From Malus domestica (Eukaryota; Streptophyta; Magnoliopsida; Rosales; Rosaceae), in the NCBI RefSeq assembly GCF_042453785.1, contig NC_091661.1, positions 26,713,501 to 26,777,500 on the forward strand: DNA of 64,000 bases, read 5' to 3'. Positions 24,904 to 34,848 of the stretch are shown one piece after another. Every line of letters starts with the position of its first letter. The first letter of the stretch is position 1. Made by a program: the position numbers and the translations under genes. The notes beneath the pieces are model-generated. The model was not told where the DNA came from, made no database searches, and saw nothing but the letters and a program-made list of their open reading frames with translations.

Positions 24904-25453
24904 CAATGTATTAAAAGCGTGAGGCGTGGGCAAGGCATCTGAGGGATAGGCCAGCCTAGGCGTGAGGTGAAGCCTCATAGGATCTAAATTTTTTAATATA
25001 TACACTGAGCGTACACTTATATTATATTAAAAAAAAGATTATTAATCAATAATCACCCTAAGCACACACATATATTATAAATACATACACACACACACAT
25101 ATATATATATATACATATATTATATATATATATATATATAATAGAGGATGAAAAGCACAATGAGCACACATATAACAATGCACGTAGAAGGCACACACAT
25201 CCATTATATAAAAAATAAAAATCAGAAAACAAGGTAAAGAGGTGATAGTGCAAGGAAGAGATATGAGGTAGTTAAAACCCTACCCAAAATTTGGGTTTGG
25301 GAGCAATAAAAAAAAAAAAAAAATCCCCTGAGGCGCGCCTAGGTGGCTCCGGCGGCGCCTTCTGCCCACTCTCTCAAAACAGAGGCGGCAACCCTCAAGC
25401 CCAGCTTTACTGGACGCCTAGACGCACCCTCAGGCGAGTCTTTTAAAACATTG
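24904..25453. mobile_element. hAT-type MITE with 8-bp target duplication
   Basis: The element begins CAATGTATTAAAAGCG and ends GAGTCTTTTAAAACATTG, which are inverted repeats. It is flanked on both sides by a perfect ATTCGAGT (24896-24903 and 25454-25461). The duplicated site in unit 1 near 16368 has a single ATTCGAG and no insert. CA.TG ends and 8-bp duplications are hAT hallmarks. The interior holds a TA/CA microsatellite at 25072-25141 and an A run, and no transposase. Confidence 0.88.
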
Positions 25454-26101
25454 ATTCGAGTTCAAGGTGAACAAATTGTAAAAAGAATGTTGCTTAGAAC
25501 TCGCATTTGAATTTTGTCACTAATTAACTGGATTCATTTGGAGTACACTGCCAATTGGAGCATAATATTAGAGCATGGGAGACTTGCTTGACTATATGAA
25601 CCTCACCTGACCTACCTCCCATTAATTAATTAATTAATTAATGAAATACGTTTGGTTTGGAGGTAGGGATTGGAGGAATTAGACTGCGTTGATATCACAA
25701 CTTGTTTTCATCAAATAGTTTACAACTTGAAATTTGAATCTAATAACAAGTATTGAATTCAAAGTGGAGAAAAGGCACGGTTTTACCATATATGAGATTA
25801 GGGCCGGCCATGAGATTTAGGGGTTTGTTTTTTGTAATAGAATTAAAGGGTTCCGTTTTGCTCTTTATGTGCCACCTTCTTGTTAGACATGTATATTTTC
25901 CCATTAGGAAGAGCTTCATAAGAAGGATTCCACTTCATTATTTATGGAGTAGGATAAGATAGCGTGCATCTTTGTCTAGAACGTCCCATGACTATGTACA
26001 TATCATACAGTGACTAGTTAGAGTTGAATGTTTTCACTCTATTTTGGGTTCACACAATAAAGGTACCATATAGTTAATACATGTCACCAGACGGACAATA
26101 T

Positions 26102-26995
26102 GATAATTGTGGAGCAAAAAATAATCAAGAAAAATATAGAGGCGACACGTAGATTTTTGGGTTAAAAAGACAAGATTACCCTCAAGGCACACCAAGATTT
26201 CTACACGCAAGCCGTGGGCAATCATCTCTCAATCAAGTCAAAATTGCCCAAAATAGGTATTTATTCAAAACTTATTTCATCTATCCTCATCAAATCTTCT
26301 GCACAAGGTAACCCCCAAATCATTCATTTCTAAATTATATTAATTAGCTAATTAACTGATTAATTAATTACCCAATTAATCTATTATTTAGCTAACAAAT
26401 CACGAATCTCATCCAAAAAACCATCCAAGTGGCTGGTCCATCTCCTCCCAAAGGAGCTGGCCACACCCCTATATAAACACCCTTATTCTCTCCAAAACCT
26501 AAGTTCTACACTCTTGCTAAATTCTCTAAATTCTTCCAAACACTTTTCCCTCAAAATTCAAACTTTGGCATCGGATGTTCTTCGGCCAAGGCCCTCCCCA
26601 TTCATCGTGGGCGTGTGAGGCTCTTGGCTTTGACCTAAGGTGGTGTTTTATTCCCCTCTATACGTTTTGTAATATATCCTCTGCGAGTTCGAGTTCTTGA
26701 TGCTAAATTATATACATGATGTCAGAGATGTATATTCCCAAATGTGTTGTATACGTAAGAAATATATTGTCTTGTTAATAAGAGAGTCTCTGGTTGAGCC
26801 TTGGAGTTTTGTTGAAGCAACAGTTTGTCTTAGTTTAATTACCAATTTAATTTGATTATAACTAGACAAATTGAGGCTGCAGATCTTGGAGCTGCATTCT
26901 CCACCTTCGAATTATCTCCCGCTGAATCGTTGACGCCATATGTTAAGGTTACAAAATTTTACTTTGAAGAACACAATTTTACTTTGAAGAACACC
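26102..26995. mobile_element. Probable LTR-retrotransposon fragment
   Basis: This is the start of a 2.7-kb segment missing from unit 1. It reads like LTR sequence (GATAATTGTGGAGCAAAAAA start, a polyadenylation-like middle, then CCCGCTGAATCGTTGACGCC), but I find no partner LTR and no target duplication. A 22-bp direct repeat ATTTTACTTTGAAGAACAC occurs twice at 26953-26995. Confidence 0.35.
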
Positions 26996-27027
26996 TAGTT
27001 TAACGACCAAAGAGATAAAAAGTTTAG

Positions 27028-27077
27028 TGTCACATCGGCTAGCGAAAATGAGAATGTACTAAAGAGGTAAAATAAAA
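27028..27077 (+). promoter_or_regulatory. USE and TATA-like elements of the U2-like gene
   Basis: GTGTCACATCG at 27028-27038 resembles the plant snRNA upstream sequence element RTCCCACATCG. TAAAATAAAA at 27068-27077 is TATA-like, about 30 bp further on and about 30 bp before the RNA start. This arrangement is typical of plant snRNA genes. The USE has mismatches. Confidence 0.6.
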
Positions 27078-27102
27078 AACAAGGCCCAGCGTGTTAAAGC
27101 TC

Positions 27103-27303
27103 ATACCTTTCTCGATCTTTTGGCTAAAATCAAGTGTAGTGTCTGTTTTTATTAATTTAATACTGGATATAGTGGGTTAATGGTCGATATGATATTAAAT
27201 TAATTTTTTAAGAGAGAGGATCTCCTACATTAGTTTGCTATTGACATTCTCGCATGTCTTCCAAGCGATGCCCTACTGCTCGGGCCTTGCGCACCCCACC
27301 AAA
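27103..27303 (+). ncRNA. U2 spliceosomal snRNA-like gene, divergent
   Basis: The sequence follows U2 snRNA from end to end: ATACCTTTCTCG start, CTTTTGGCTAAAATCAAGTG, the branch-site region, GATATTAAATTAATTTTTTA, a GCTATTG stem-loop section, CAAGCGATGCCCTACTGC and a GCGCACCCCACCAAA end. Its 201 nt fits the family length. U2 pairs with the intron branch site during splicing. Here the normally invariant GTAGTA branch-recognition sequence reads GTAGTG, and there are many other changes, so it may be a pseudogene or a strongly diverged variant. Promoter elements precede it, and a downstream GCCCAATGGGCTT is shared with the second U2 relative near 38470, so both were copied with flanks rather than by retroposition. 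Confidence 0.85.
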
Positions 27304-27353
27304 TCTCAATCATATTCTTTCTCATGGAGCCCAATGGGCTTATGCCCCTTTGA

Positions 27354-27495
27354 ATTAGAAACGATTTTGTGCGTGGAATTAAAAATACATTACATGAGCA
27401 TAATACTGTAGCAGATTTGTTAATTAGAAATGATTTTATACGTGGAATTAAAAATGCCTCACATGAGCATAATAAAGTAGCCGATTTCTTGGGTT
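27354..27495 (+). repeat. 69-bp in-frame tandem duplication, possible RNase H remnant
   Basis: Two copies of about 69 bp in one frame read RNDFVRGIKNTLHEHNTVAD then RNDFIRGIKNASHEHNKVAD. The HEHN.VAD pattern recalls the C-terminal end of retrotransposon-type RNase H domains (H...N.VAD.L). It is too short to be sure and has no start codon. Confidence 0.35.
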
Positions 27496-28786
27496 AGCCA
27501 AGTGTAAACGCTTCCAAGTTTTTTTTTTTTTTGGCGTCTACGACATTACAATTTACAATCTTTCTATGACAATGTTTTTTTTTTTAATTACAAACTGTAT
27601 TCTATATTAATGTACAGTAGGAGAAGTGGATTCTAGAGAAATGCTCTAATCACTATAGAGAATTCCACCACTTACAAATTGCGAGAAATTAGTTGTCAAA
27701 CAATGTGCAATTAATTAAAGTAATACATTTTAGATATGAATTATAAATTATAAACATAATTCATAACATAACTCATAAAAGGAAAAAAAAAAGAACCGAT
27801 AAAAAAAATCAATCAAACAGAACTAAAAAAGTAATACGTACAACCTTCTTTTATGTACGTGACTTTAAGGGGATTTGTTCTATTTGAATGGAAGGACGTC
27901 GCCCACTTTAAGTGGACGTCCAAACTATTTGACCACCTCTGTTTTGGTTTTGTCCTTCCTTAAAAGGCGGTTTCAGGTCGTTTGGGTGGGCAAAATGGGC
28001 TTCGGTGAAGGAGCTTTTTACGTACTAGAGTCGCTCTGCCTACTGGAACACTTAGAGGAGCTCCAGTGTCGATCACTTCCATTCCTCTCTTTAAGCCATC
28101 TGTAGCACACTCATAGCTACAAATCTAACTTGATTATTCTAATAATTGATGTACTTCACAAGTCACATTATTATGTAACTCGTGTTCCTAACTTCCCACG
28201 AAGTGGCTTTTTAATGAATTTCACTTGTTGCTCCAACTACAATCACACACACATAGGGGTGCAAGTTGGAACGCTGCTTTCGACTCCGACTGTAAAATTT
28301 TCGAATTCGAATATTTTTCAAAAAACTAGAACCTAAATTGGAATGCATTTTTAGATTTCAAAATTTCTGAATTTGCAATTTGAAATTTTTCAAAGTGTTC
28401 CGAACTAATTTTGTTAAAAAAAACTTTCGAAATATTTCAATTTTTGGTATAATTATTGACTCAAATTATATATTTTGTAATCTGGTTTTGCATTTTATTG
28501 TCAGTTTTGAATACATTTTGTTTATTGTTTTTAACAAAATTAATTGAATTTATACATAAGCATATATCAAATTTGTAGATAAAATAATAAATTACACGTA
28601 CGAAAAAGTTGGAGAATATTCAAAAACTTATAAAATATATGAATTTCTTAATTATGTTCCGAAATTTTTTAGATTATTCCGATTCTAAAATTTCCGAATA
28701 TGTCGAAATTTATGAATATAAAAATTGAGATATGGTCCGATCCTATTCGATTCCAAAATTTTAGAACATAAATTAAAAACGTTGTT
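27496..28786. other. Rest of the unit-2 insertion, no gene seen
   Basis: AT-rich sequence. From about 28250 to 28780 there are many short motifs in both orientations (TTCGAATTCGAATATTTTTC, ATTCCGATTCTAAAATTTCCG), suggesting a decayed inverted-repeat element. No gene is supported. Confidence 0.35.
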
Positions 28787-29115
28787 TTTTATCCTATCCT
28801 TGAGTCTTATTTCTTACTCTTCTTGACTATTTGTACGTTCAAATTAAGCAGCCAATTATAAATCACAACCAAACATGTATAATACTCTCTCTTCAATCAA
28901 TCAACAGTTGAGGAATTCTTGATTAATCAAAAGTTCACAATTTTCAGCACCAGAAGGAGATGGATCGTGATTGTAAAATTGTACAGAAAAAACACAAAGA
29001 AAAGAGACTTCATCTCACTTTTACATCATAAACTTTGCGTACTGCCCTATTTAAAAAAAAATATACAATCAACAAAAGTACGATATTCGTCAAAGCAAGA
29101 AAAATGCCAACAAGC

Positions 29116-31935
29116 TCACTTGAATACATGATACAGTTTAAGCACTATCCTATTCAGCAACTGTGAAAGAAGAATGCTCCATGGCATGTTTACTAGCAAA
29201 GAACCAAGCACAATCCAAAACCCCGTGAAGAATCCAACTCCCAAGCTCACACAGAACCACTCGTCTTCGAGTAAACGGTATCCTCCTCCTCCGTCTTGCT
29301 CAACTGTTGGCGGCATCCTATCTGCGCTGCAATTTGTGTTGAGGGGAGCTCCACAAAGTTCATTGCCGATGAAGCTAGACTGATCAAGGCTTTGAAGCTG
29401 AGTGCTTTTCGGAATTTCTCCTGTCAAATTATTGTAGGACACGTTTAAGTGACTCAAAAATGTCAAACTTCTCATGCTTTGGGGAATTTCACCATCAAGT
29501 TCGTTCATTGATAAATCCATAGACTGTAACCATTTCATGTTACCAATCTTTGAAGGGATTCTTCCAGTCAAAAGATTGTTCGATAAATTCAAGGACTGCA
29601 AGCCAGTGAGGCTGGTTAGTTCCTCTGGGATCTCTCCAGATAGCATGTTGTCTGAAAGGTCCATAACTATGACCAACCCAAGTGTTGACATCCCATAATA
29701 TTCGTCTTGTCTCCCTTTTGTCACCACTATCACAGATTCCATAAATAAAGGGGCAAAACCCAGCGGCTTGTTTACATCTGGCGTGGTGGCCATGGCACTG
29801 AAATTTTGGAAGCATGTCGGTATTGCTCCTGAAAGGCTATTGTATGCAAGGTCCAAGATTTGGAGAGTTTTCCGATCACAGAGTTCATGAGGAATGTCTC
29901 CTTGAAGCTTATTTGAACGAATGTTAAGAATCATCAAATTCGGAAGGCTTGTCCCAATCCATGTTGGAATGCTTCCGGAAAACTTATTTTGGCCAAGGTT
30001 AACCACTAACAACTCCGTACAGTTTTGCATGGACAAAGGTAATTCTCCATATAGATGATTATTGCGCAAATGCAATGATACCAAACTCTCTAAGTACCCT
30101 ATGGAGCTTGGGATGTTCCCAGTCAGCTTGTTGCTGTTTAAGTTTAAAATTGACAACCGTTTCCAGTTCATCAAACAATTAGGAATTTCTCCAGTGAGAA
30201 GATTGTCCCTAAGATGAAGGCTGACAAGGTTTTTTGGTTCGTTCATCCTATCACAAAAGAAGTGGAAGAGAGATCCAGAAAATGATGAGCCGGAAAGATC
30301 TAGTGAGGATACTGAGGAGGAAACCAAAGGTAACGAACCATTAAACTGGTTAAAACTCAGGTCAACCGAAAACAAACTCCCCCCAACTATTCCTTGAATC
30401 TCACCATGCAACTGGTTACTAGAGAGATTTACAGTCCACAACTGTGAAGATATGTTCCAAAACCAAGTCGGAATGGTATCTGAAATTTCTGTATTGGGTA
30501 GGCTTAGAAGCTTCAATTGCGTTTGTGTCCGAAGCCACACAGGAAATTCAGGCCCTAGATGCCAATAATCCAACCATAAACGCTCAAGTTGGAAAGGAGG
30601 AAGCCAGTCTCGACTTGTTTTCAAAGTCAATGGGTTCCTGGCTGCAATGAAATGCTTCAGTTTTGTGAGGTGGGAAAAATGAGCTTCAGACACCACACCT
30701 TCGAATGGGTTATCCGATATCTCCAGATAACTCAGCATTTTCAGTTGACCAATCACTTCCGGAAGAGTTCCATTAAACCGATTATCAGAAATGATTAAGA
30801 ACTCCAAGCATGATAGGTTACCTAATGAAATTGGGATGGGACCTGATATTGAATTGGCATAAATCTCAAGGTGGCTTAAGTTTCTAAACTCTCCTACCTG
30901 CTCTGTTAAATGACCTGAAAAATTATTTTTCGATAACGACAAGGACTTTATTCGGTCTGGACCACACACAGACAAGCTTTCAAAGATGTCTGATGCATTT
31001 CCATTGAATTTGTTATATGACAGATCAAGATCCATCAGCTCACACAGATTATCTAATGAAAGATCTGGTTCCTTGGGATGGCTAGAAAATGTACCTTGGA
31101 AACCACAATTTTTGAGATAAAGAGAAGTTAAATTTCTAAGACTGAAAACCCACCTAGGCATCAAAGAATCAAAACTGTTCTCGGAAAGATCGAGGACAGA
31201 AAGCGAAGTAAAATTTATGATAGGAAGAGGGGGAATGTGATCAAGTTGACAGTCGACCATATGTAACTCTACCAAAAAAGGAAGCTTGTTTATTGCTTGC
31301 AACCAATTAGATGCTTTGCTAACATTAACAGAACTCAGGTCTAGGTATTTCAAGTGGAAAAGACTGGAAATCCATTCGAGATTCTCAACCTTCAGGTTAT
31401 CACTGAGACTGAGAAAATGTAGATTCGTGAGGTTTCCCAACTGAGGAGGAATTAATCCTCGGAATCCAGCTTCTGAGAGGTTAAGGTATCTCAAAGTTTT
31501 AAGAGACCCCAAGAAGCTAGGAATCTGCATGCCTTGAAAATTGTTGTAACTTAAGTCCAAATAGTTGAGATGCTTCAAATGGAGCAAAGAAGTATTTATC
31601 TTACCACCCAACCAAGTATTACCGTTGTAGGAATCCCAAATGGCGTAGTGGAAATCCCGCTGAAAGTTGGGATTAGTGAGGCGGAGCTCGCGGACATGAC
31701 CAGTTAAGGGATCACAGACAACTCCAGTCCAGTTGCAACAGTCTCCATCACTAATCCATGATGAGAGCCGATTTGAAGGATCCTCAAGACCTTGCTTGAA
31801 CATCAGAAGCGCTCGTTTCTCACCTTCCCTGCAACGCACACGCAGATTTCCATTGCATAAACTGATATCAGTAAACGTTGCAATAGTTAAAAGCATGATA
31901 ATAAGAAGCAAAACAGGTCTCATGGGCTTCTCCAT
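29116..31935 (-). CDS. LRR receptor-like protein, HcrVf-like
   Basis: Single uninterrupted frame of 939 residues. Order: signal peptide (about 1-28, hydrophobic LLLIIMLLTIATF), LRR N-terminal cap with CREGEKRALLMFKQGLEDP and CCNWTGVVCD, a long run of extracellular LRRs of the LxxLxxLxLxxNxxxGxIP type (about 110-845), an acidic juxtamembrane stretch, one transmembrane helix (about 893-915), and a 20-residue cytoplasmic tail. There is no kinase domain. This is the layout of Cf/Vf-type receptor-like proteins, which detect extracellular signals, often pathogen effectors, and signal through SOBIR1-type partners. The N-terminus and repeats resemble apple HcrVf proteins. Ligand and resistance role cannot be inferred. 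It is the intact member of a tandem pair; the paralogue at 20978-24528 is broken. Confidence 0.93.
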   Translation of the reverse strand: MEKPMRPVLLLIIMLLTIATFTDISLCNGNLRVRCREGEKRALLMFKQGLEDPSNRLSSWISDGDCCNWTGVVCDPLTGHVRELRLTNPNFQRDFHYAIWDSYNGNTWLGGKINTSLLHLKHLNYLDLSYNNFQGMQIPSFLGSLKTLRYLNLSEAGFRGLIPPQLGNLTNLHFLSLSDNLKVENLEWISSLFHLKYLDLSSVNVSKASNWLQAINKLPFLVELHMVDCQLDHIPPLPIINFTSLSVLDLSENSFDSLMPRWVFSLRNLTSLYLKNCGFQGTFSSHPKEPDLSLDNLCELMDLDLSYNKFNGNASDIFESLSVCGPDRIKSLSLSKNNFSGHLTEQVGEFRNLSHLEIYANSISGPIPISLGNLSCLEFLIISDNRFNGTLPEVIGQLKMLSYLEISDNPFEGVVSEAHFSHLTKLKHFIAARNPLTLKTSRDWLPPFQLERLWLDYWHLGPEFPVWLRTQTQLKLLSLPNTEISDTIPTWFWNISSQLWTVNLSSNQLHGEIQGIVGGSLFSVDLSFNQFNGSLPLVSSSVSSLDLSGSSFSGSLFHFFCDRMNEPKNLVSLHLRDNLLTGEIPNCLMNWKRLSILNLNSNKLTGNIPSSIGYLESLVSLHLRNNHLYGELPLSMQNCTELLVVNLGQNKFSGSIPTWIGTSLPNLMILNIRSNKLQGDIPHELCDRKTLQILDLAYNSLSGAIPTCFQNFSAMATTPDVNKPLGFAPLFMESVIVVTKGRQDEYYGMSTLGLVIVMDLSDNMLSGEIPEELTSLTGLQSLNLSNNLLTGRIPSKIGNMKWLQSMDLSMNELDGEIPQSMRSLTFLSHLNVSYNNLTGEIPKSTQLQSLDQSSFIGNELCGAPLNTNCSADRMPPTVEQDGGGGYRLLEDEWFCVSLGVGFFTGFWIVLGSLLVNMPWSILLSQLLNRIVLKLYHVFK

Positions 31936-31998
31936 AAAGTCGCCTTGTAATAAGAACGAAGTAGGTGGTTTGTATGAGCAATGACAACAGTAGTGCTA

Positions 31999-32012
31999 CC
32001 TATATATACACA
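31999..32012 (-). promoter_or_regulatory. TATA box upstream of the RLP gene
   Basis: On the minus strand TGTGTATATATAGG lies about 65 bp before the ATG. The same string is conserved upstream of the broken paralogue at 24590-24605. Placement fits a short 5' leader. Confidence 0.5.
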
Positions 32013-32023
32013 CATATACTATA

Positions 32024-32235
32024 CACAAGCCTATCTAACCTTGCAGTTTCAAAGAAGACTGACTGAAGGTTGAATTTTCTCTCATGACCATGACAGCCTA
32101 CCTAACCTTGTCGAGAGCCAACAGCGAACGCTTCCTTGCAGTTTAAGAGAAGACTGACTGAAGGTCGAATTTTCACCTCTCCCAGACCCTGCGTAAAGCG
32201 GGAGTTTTGTGCACTGGGTACGACATTTTTTTTTA
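32024..32235. repeat. Direct repeats and Au SINE 3' fragment
   Basis: AAGACTGACTGAAGGT.GAATTTTC occurs at about 32053 and 32150, and a third relative (GAAGACCCACTGAAGATCGAG) at 34810. At 32172-32233 CCTCTCCCAGACCCTGCGTA, AAGCGGGAG and GCACTGGGTACGAC match the 3' end of Au SINEs. Confidence 0.55.
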
Positions 32236-32567
32236 CCCTTTCTACGTTATGCACGTAACGTGCTGAATTTTCGAATGCGTCCAATTTTCATTTTTTCTTG
32301 GTTCCCTGGCAATGAATTGGGTGTGAGGGCCTGTTGATTGTGGGCTTTTAGAGTCTTCGTAGAAAATGTAGCATGTTATTCCAATAGAGTGTGACCAACG
32401 GTCTGCATATTCCATCAAAGATAGAGTAGCTATATTTGATAAGTTGCGTGCATAACGTGTTCGTATTGTTCAAGATGTTTGATAAGTTATGCACATGACT
32501 TGTTCTCTTTGAAAATTCATGGAACCATCTTAATTGTCTCCCTTTTGGTAGGTATATCCGCGGGAGT

Positions 32568-34041
32568 AGGATTCTCTACCCTCATATTTTCATCCCCTTC
32601 CCTTCCCTCCTCTCACACATTGTTTTTTGTCTTATTATCTCTATAAAAAAATTAGGGTAAAGTACAAAAACTACCTCAACTATTGGTATCACAACACTTT
32701 CATATCGCATCTTTTAAAATTGACAGTGTCATACCGCATCTTACGAATTTGTGATAATGTCATACCTCCGTCAGTTTTTCTGTTAATTTTTCTATTAAAT
32801 ACTGACGTGGCCCGACACTTGTCCCACTCACTAATCCAGCTGGATTAAAAAATAATTAAATATATTTTTAATAATTAAATATTAAAAATTTAAGAATAAA
32901 AAAAAATCCTAGGGGTGCGGCATCCCCTTTCCTTCTCCCGCACCAATTTCAATTTTTTTTTGTTCTTCTCTCTCCTTCTTCTTCTTCTTCATCTTCTTCT
33001 CCTGGGCCGAAACTGGATTTGTCAATTTTTTTTCGTTCTTCTTCTCTCTCCTTCTTCTTCTTCTTCTTCTTGGGTCGAAACTGGGTATGAATTTTTTTTT
33101 CTTTTTGTTTTTTGTTTTTTTTTTGGTTTCAGGGTTGCAGGTAGAGGGAAAAGGGGACGAAAATGAAGATGGGGAGGAGAAAGAGAGGGTTTTTCTTATT
33201 CTTCTTGGGCCGAAACTGGGTTCGATTTTTTTTTTTTTTTTTTTTTTTTTGGGTTGCAGGTAGAGGGAAAAGGGGAAGAAGATAAAGATGGGGGAGGAAA
33301 GATGAGTGCGCATTGGGTTGGGGGGGGGGACGAACTGGGTTGGCAAAGTGAGGGAGGTGGAGTAGTCGAGGAAGATGATGCCGTGGAACAGCATCGTTGC
33401 GATCTCCAGATCGAGGGTGGCGGGATGAGGGAGGCGGAGTAGTCGAGCAATATTGGGTTCTTCGTTTTTGGGGTTTTCGAATTGCGACAACAATTGCTAC
33501 AATGGGAAGGTGGGTTTTGTTCCTCCGGGTTTTGGGTCTTCTGGGATGCAGATAAGTGAGAGAGGCGAGAAAAGGGGGAGAGAGAGAGAGAGAGAGGAGA
33601 GAGAGGGTGGTGGAGGACGGGTGGGAAGGGGTTTTGGGTTGCAGAGAAAAGAGAGTGGCAAGAAAGGGGGGAGAGAGTGAGAGAGATTTAATTTTTTTTT
33701 ATTATTAAAAATATATTTTATTATTTTTTAATCCAATTGGATTAGTGAGTGGGACATGTGTCGGGCCACGTCAGCATTTAACAGATAAATTAACAGAAAA
33801 ACTGATGGAGGTATGACATTATCACAAATTCGTAAGATGCGGTATGACATTGTCAATTTTAAAAGATGAGGTATGAAAGTGTCATGACACCATAGTTTTT
33901 TGTATTTTACCCAAAAAATTAATATAAGATGTTGACGTGATTTAACCGTGACCGTTCAAATAGGAATGGATGAAAGGGTAAAGAGATTAAGAACTTAGGA
34001 CTCATTAATCTAGTAAAAAGATTATGAGGGTAGAGAATCCT
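32568..34041. mobile_element. Palindromic MITE interrupted by a nested element
   Basis: The outer ends AGGATTCTCTACCCTCATA (32568 onward) and TATGAGGGTAGAGAATCCT (34023-34041) are perfect inverted copies. Removing the nested 32655-33912 element and one copy of its target duplication leaves about 206 bp, similar in plan to the palindromic element at 34541-34737, with which it shares GATTTAACCGTGA-type sequence. Confidence 0.75.
32655..33912. mobile_element. Mutator-like element with about 240-bp TIRs
   Basis: The left arm from GGGTAAAGTACAAAAA and the right arm ending TTTTTTGTATTTTACCC are inverted copies for about 240 bp, including GACGTGGCCCGACACTTGTC against its reverse. A perfect 9-bp duplication AAAAAATTA flanks it (32646-32654 and 33913-33921). 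Long TIRs and 9-bp duplications are Mutator features. The 0.8-kb interior is CT/GA-rich with GGGCCGAAACTGG repeated; its Lys/Arg-rich frames are low complexity and no transposase is present. Confidence 0.87.
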
Positions 34042-34063
34042 TCTTGTATATTGGAATCCTATA

Positions 34064-34367
34064 GGATGCGTTTGGTACGCAGACGGGACGGAACGGGACG
34101 GGACGGGATGGGACGGAACGGGACGGGACGGGACGGAACGAAGGTGTAATTTTTGAAAAAGACATGGGGTATATTTGTCTTAAAATGGTAAAACATTGTG
34201 TTCCACAGACGTGGAACAAACCCGTTCCAGGGGGGCAGGTGGGACGCAAAAACACCCAAAATCTGTCCCGTGGAACAGCCCGTTCCACCCATTTTTGGCG
34301 CACCAAACGCGGGACGGAACGCCTCGTCCCGTTCCGTCCCGTCCCGTCCCACGTACCAAACGCACCC
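34064..34367. mobile_element. 304-bp G+C-rich MITE
   Basis: The ends GGATGCGTTTGGTACG and CGTACCAAACGCACCC are inverted repeats. The arms contain many GGGACGGAAC-type repeats, so both halves can pair. ATA flanks both sides (34061-34063 and 34368-34370), a possible 3-bp target duplication. It stands out from its AT-rich surroundings in base composition. Confidence 0.75.
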
Positions 34368-34384
34368 ATACAGAACTCGACATA

Positions 34385-34490
34385 ATTTGGAAAATCTTCC
34401 CAACGTCTGGCCCATCCAAGGTCCTATCAACTTTTTGTAATTTGGAAAATCTTCACAACGTCTGGCCCATCAAGGACCTATCAACTTTTC
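34385..34490. repeat. 54-bp tandem duplication
   Basis: AATTTGGAAAATCTTC.CAAC followed by GTCTGGCCCATC.AAGG.CC occurs twice in a row, at about 34385-34438 and 34439-34490, with few differences. Confidence 0.85.
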
Positions 34491-34540
34491 GTGCCACATA
34501 CGTAAACCTTACCATGTGAATATAACACGGTCCCCGCTTT

Positions 34541-34737
34541 TCTGCCCTCCCAGTTTTTATACACTCTCATCCCCTCTTATTTTGTGCGGTCACGGTTAAG
34601 CCACGTCAATATTTTATATTGATTTTTTTTATTGAGATAATAAGACAAAATGCAATAGTGATATAAAATGTTAACATGACTTAACCGTGATCGCACAAAT
34701 AGGAAGGGATGAGAGTGTATGAGAATTGGGAGGGCAG
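34541..34737. mobile_element. 197-bp palindromic MITE
   Basis: The arms CTGCCCTCCCAGTTTTTATA and the inverted ...GAGAATTGGGAGGGCAG pair over about 85 bp, including CGGTCACGGTTAAGCCACGT against its partner. The short loop is TTTTTTATTGAGATAATAAG. It is non-coding. Confidence 0.78.
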
Positions 34738-34848
34738 TGAAGCCAGGTCCATATAACACATCAATGGCTTACAAAATGCCGACAACGGATGCTTCCCGGC
34801 AGTTTAAAAGAAGACCCACTGAAGATCGAGTTTTCTTTCTTTATACGA

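Larger units (their letters stand above)
24713..32020. repeat. RLP locus duplication, unit 2
   Basis: This is the partner of 15949-24605 with the same block order. Private to this unit are the hAT MITE at 24904-25453 and the 26102-28786 segment that carries the U2-like gene. The intact RLP gene lies at the distal end. Confidence 0.85.

Noticed and set aside
32909-33493. 194-residue minus-strand frame
   Set aside because: Low-complexity Lys/Pro/Ser translation of the CT-rich interior of a Mutator-like element.
34022-34440. Several overlapping frames on both strands
   Set aside because: They are translations of the GGGACGGAAC repeats of a MITE.
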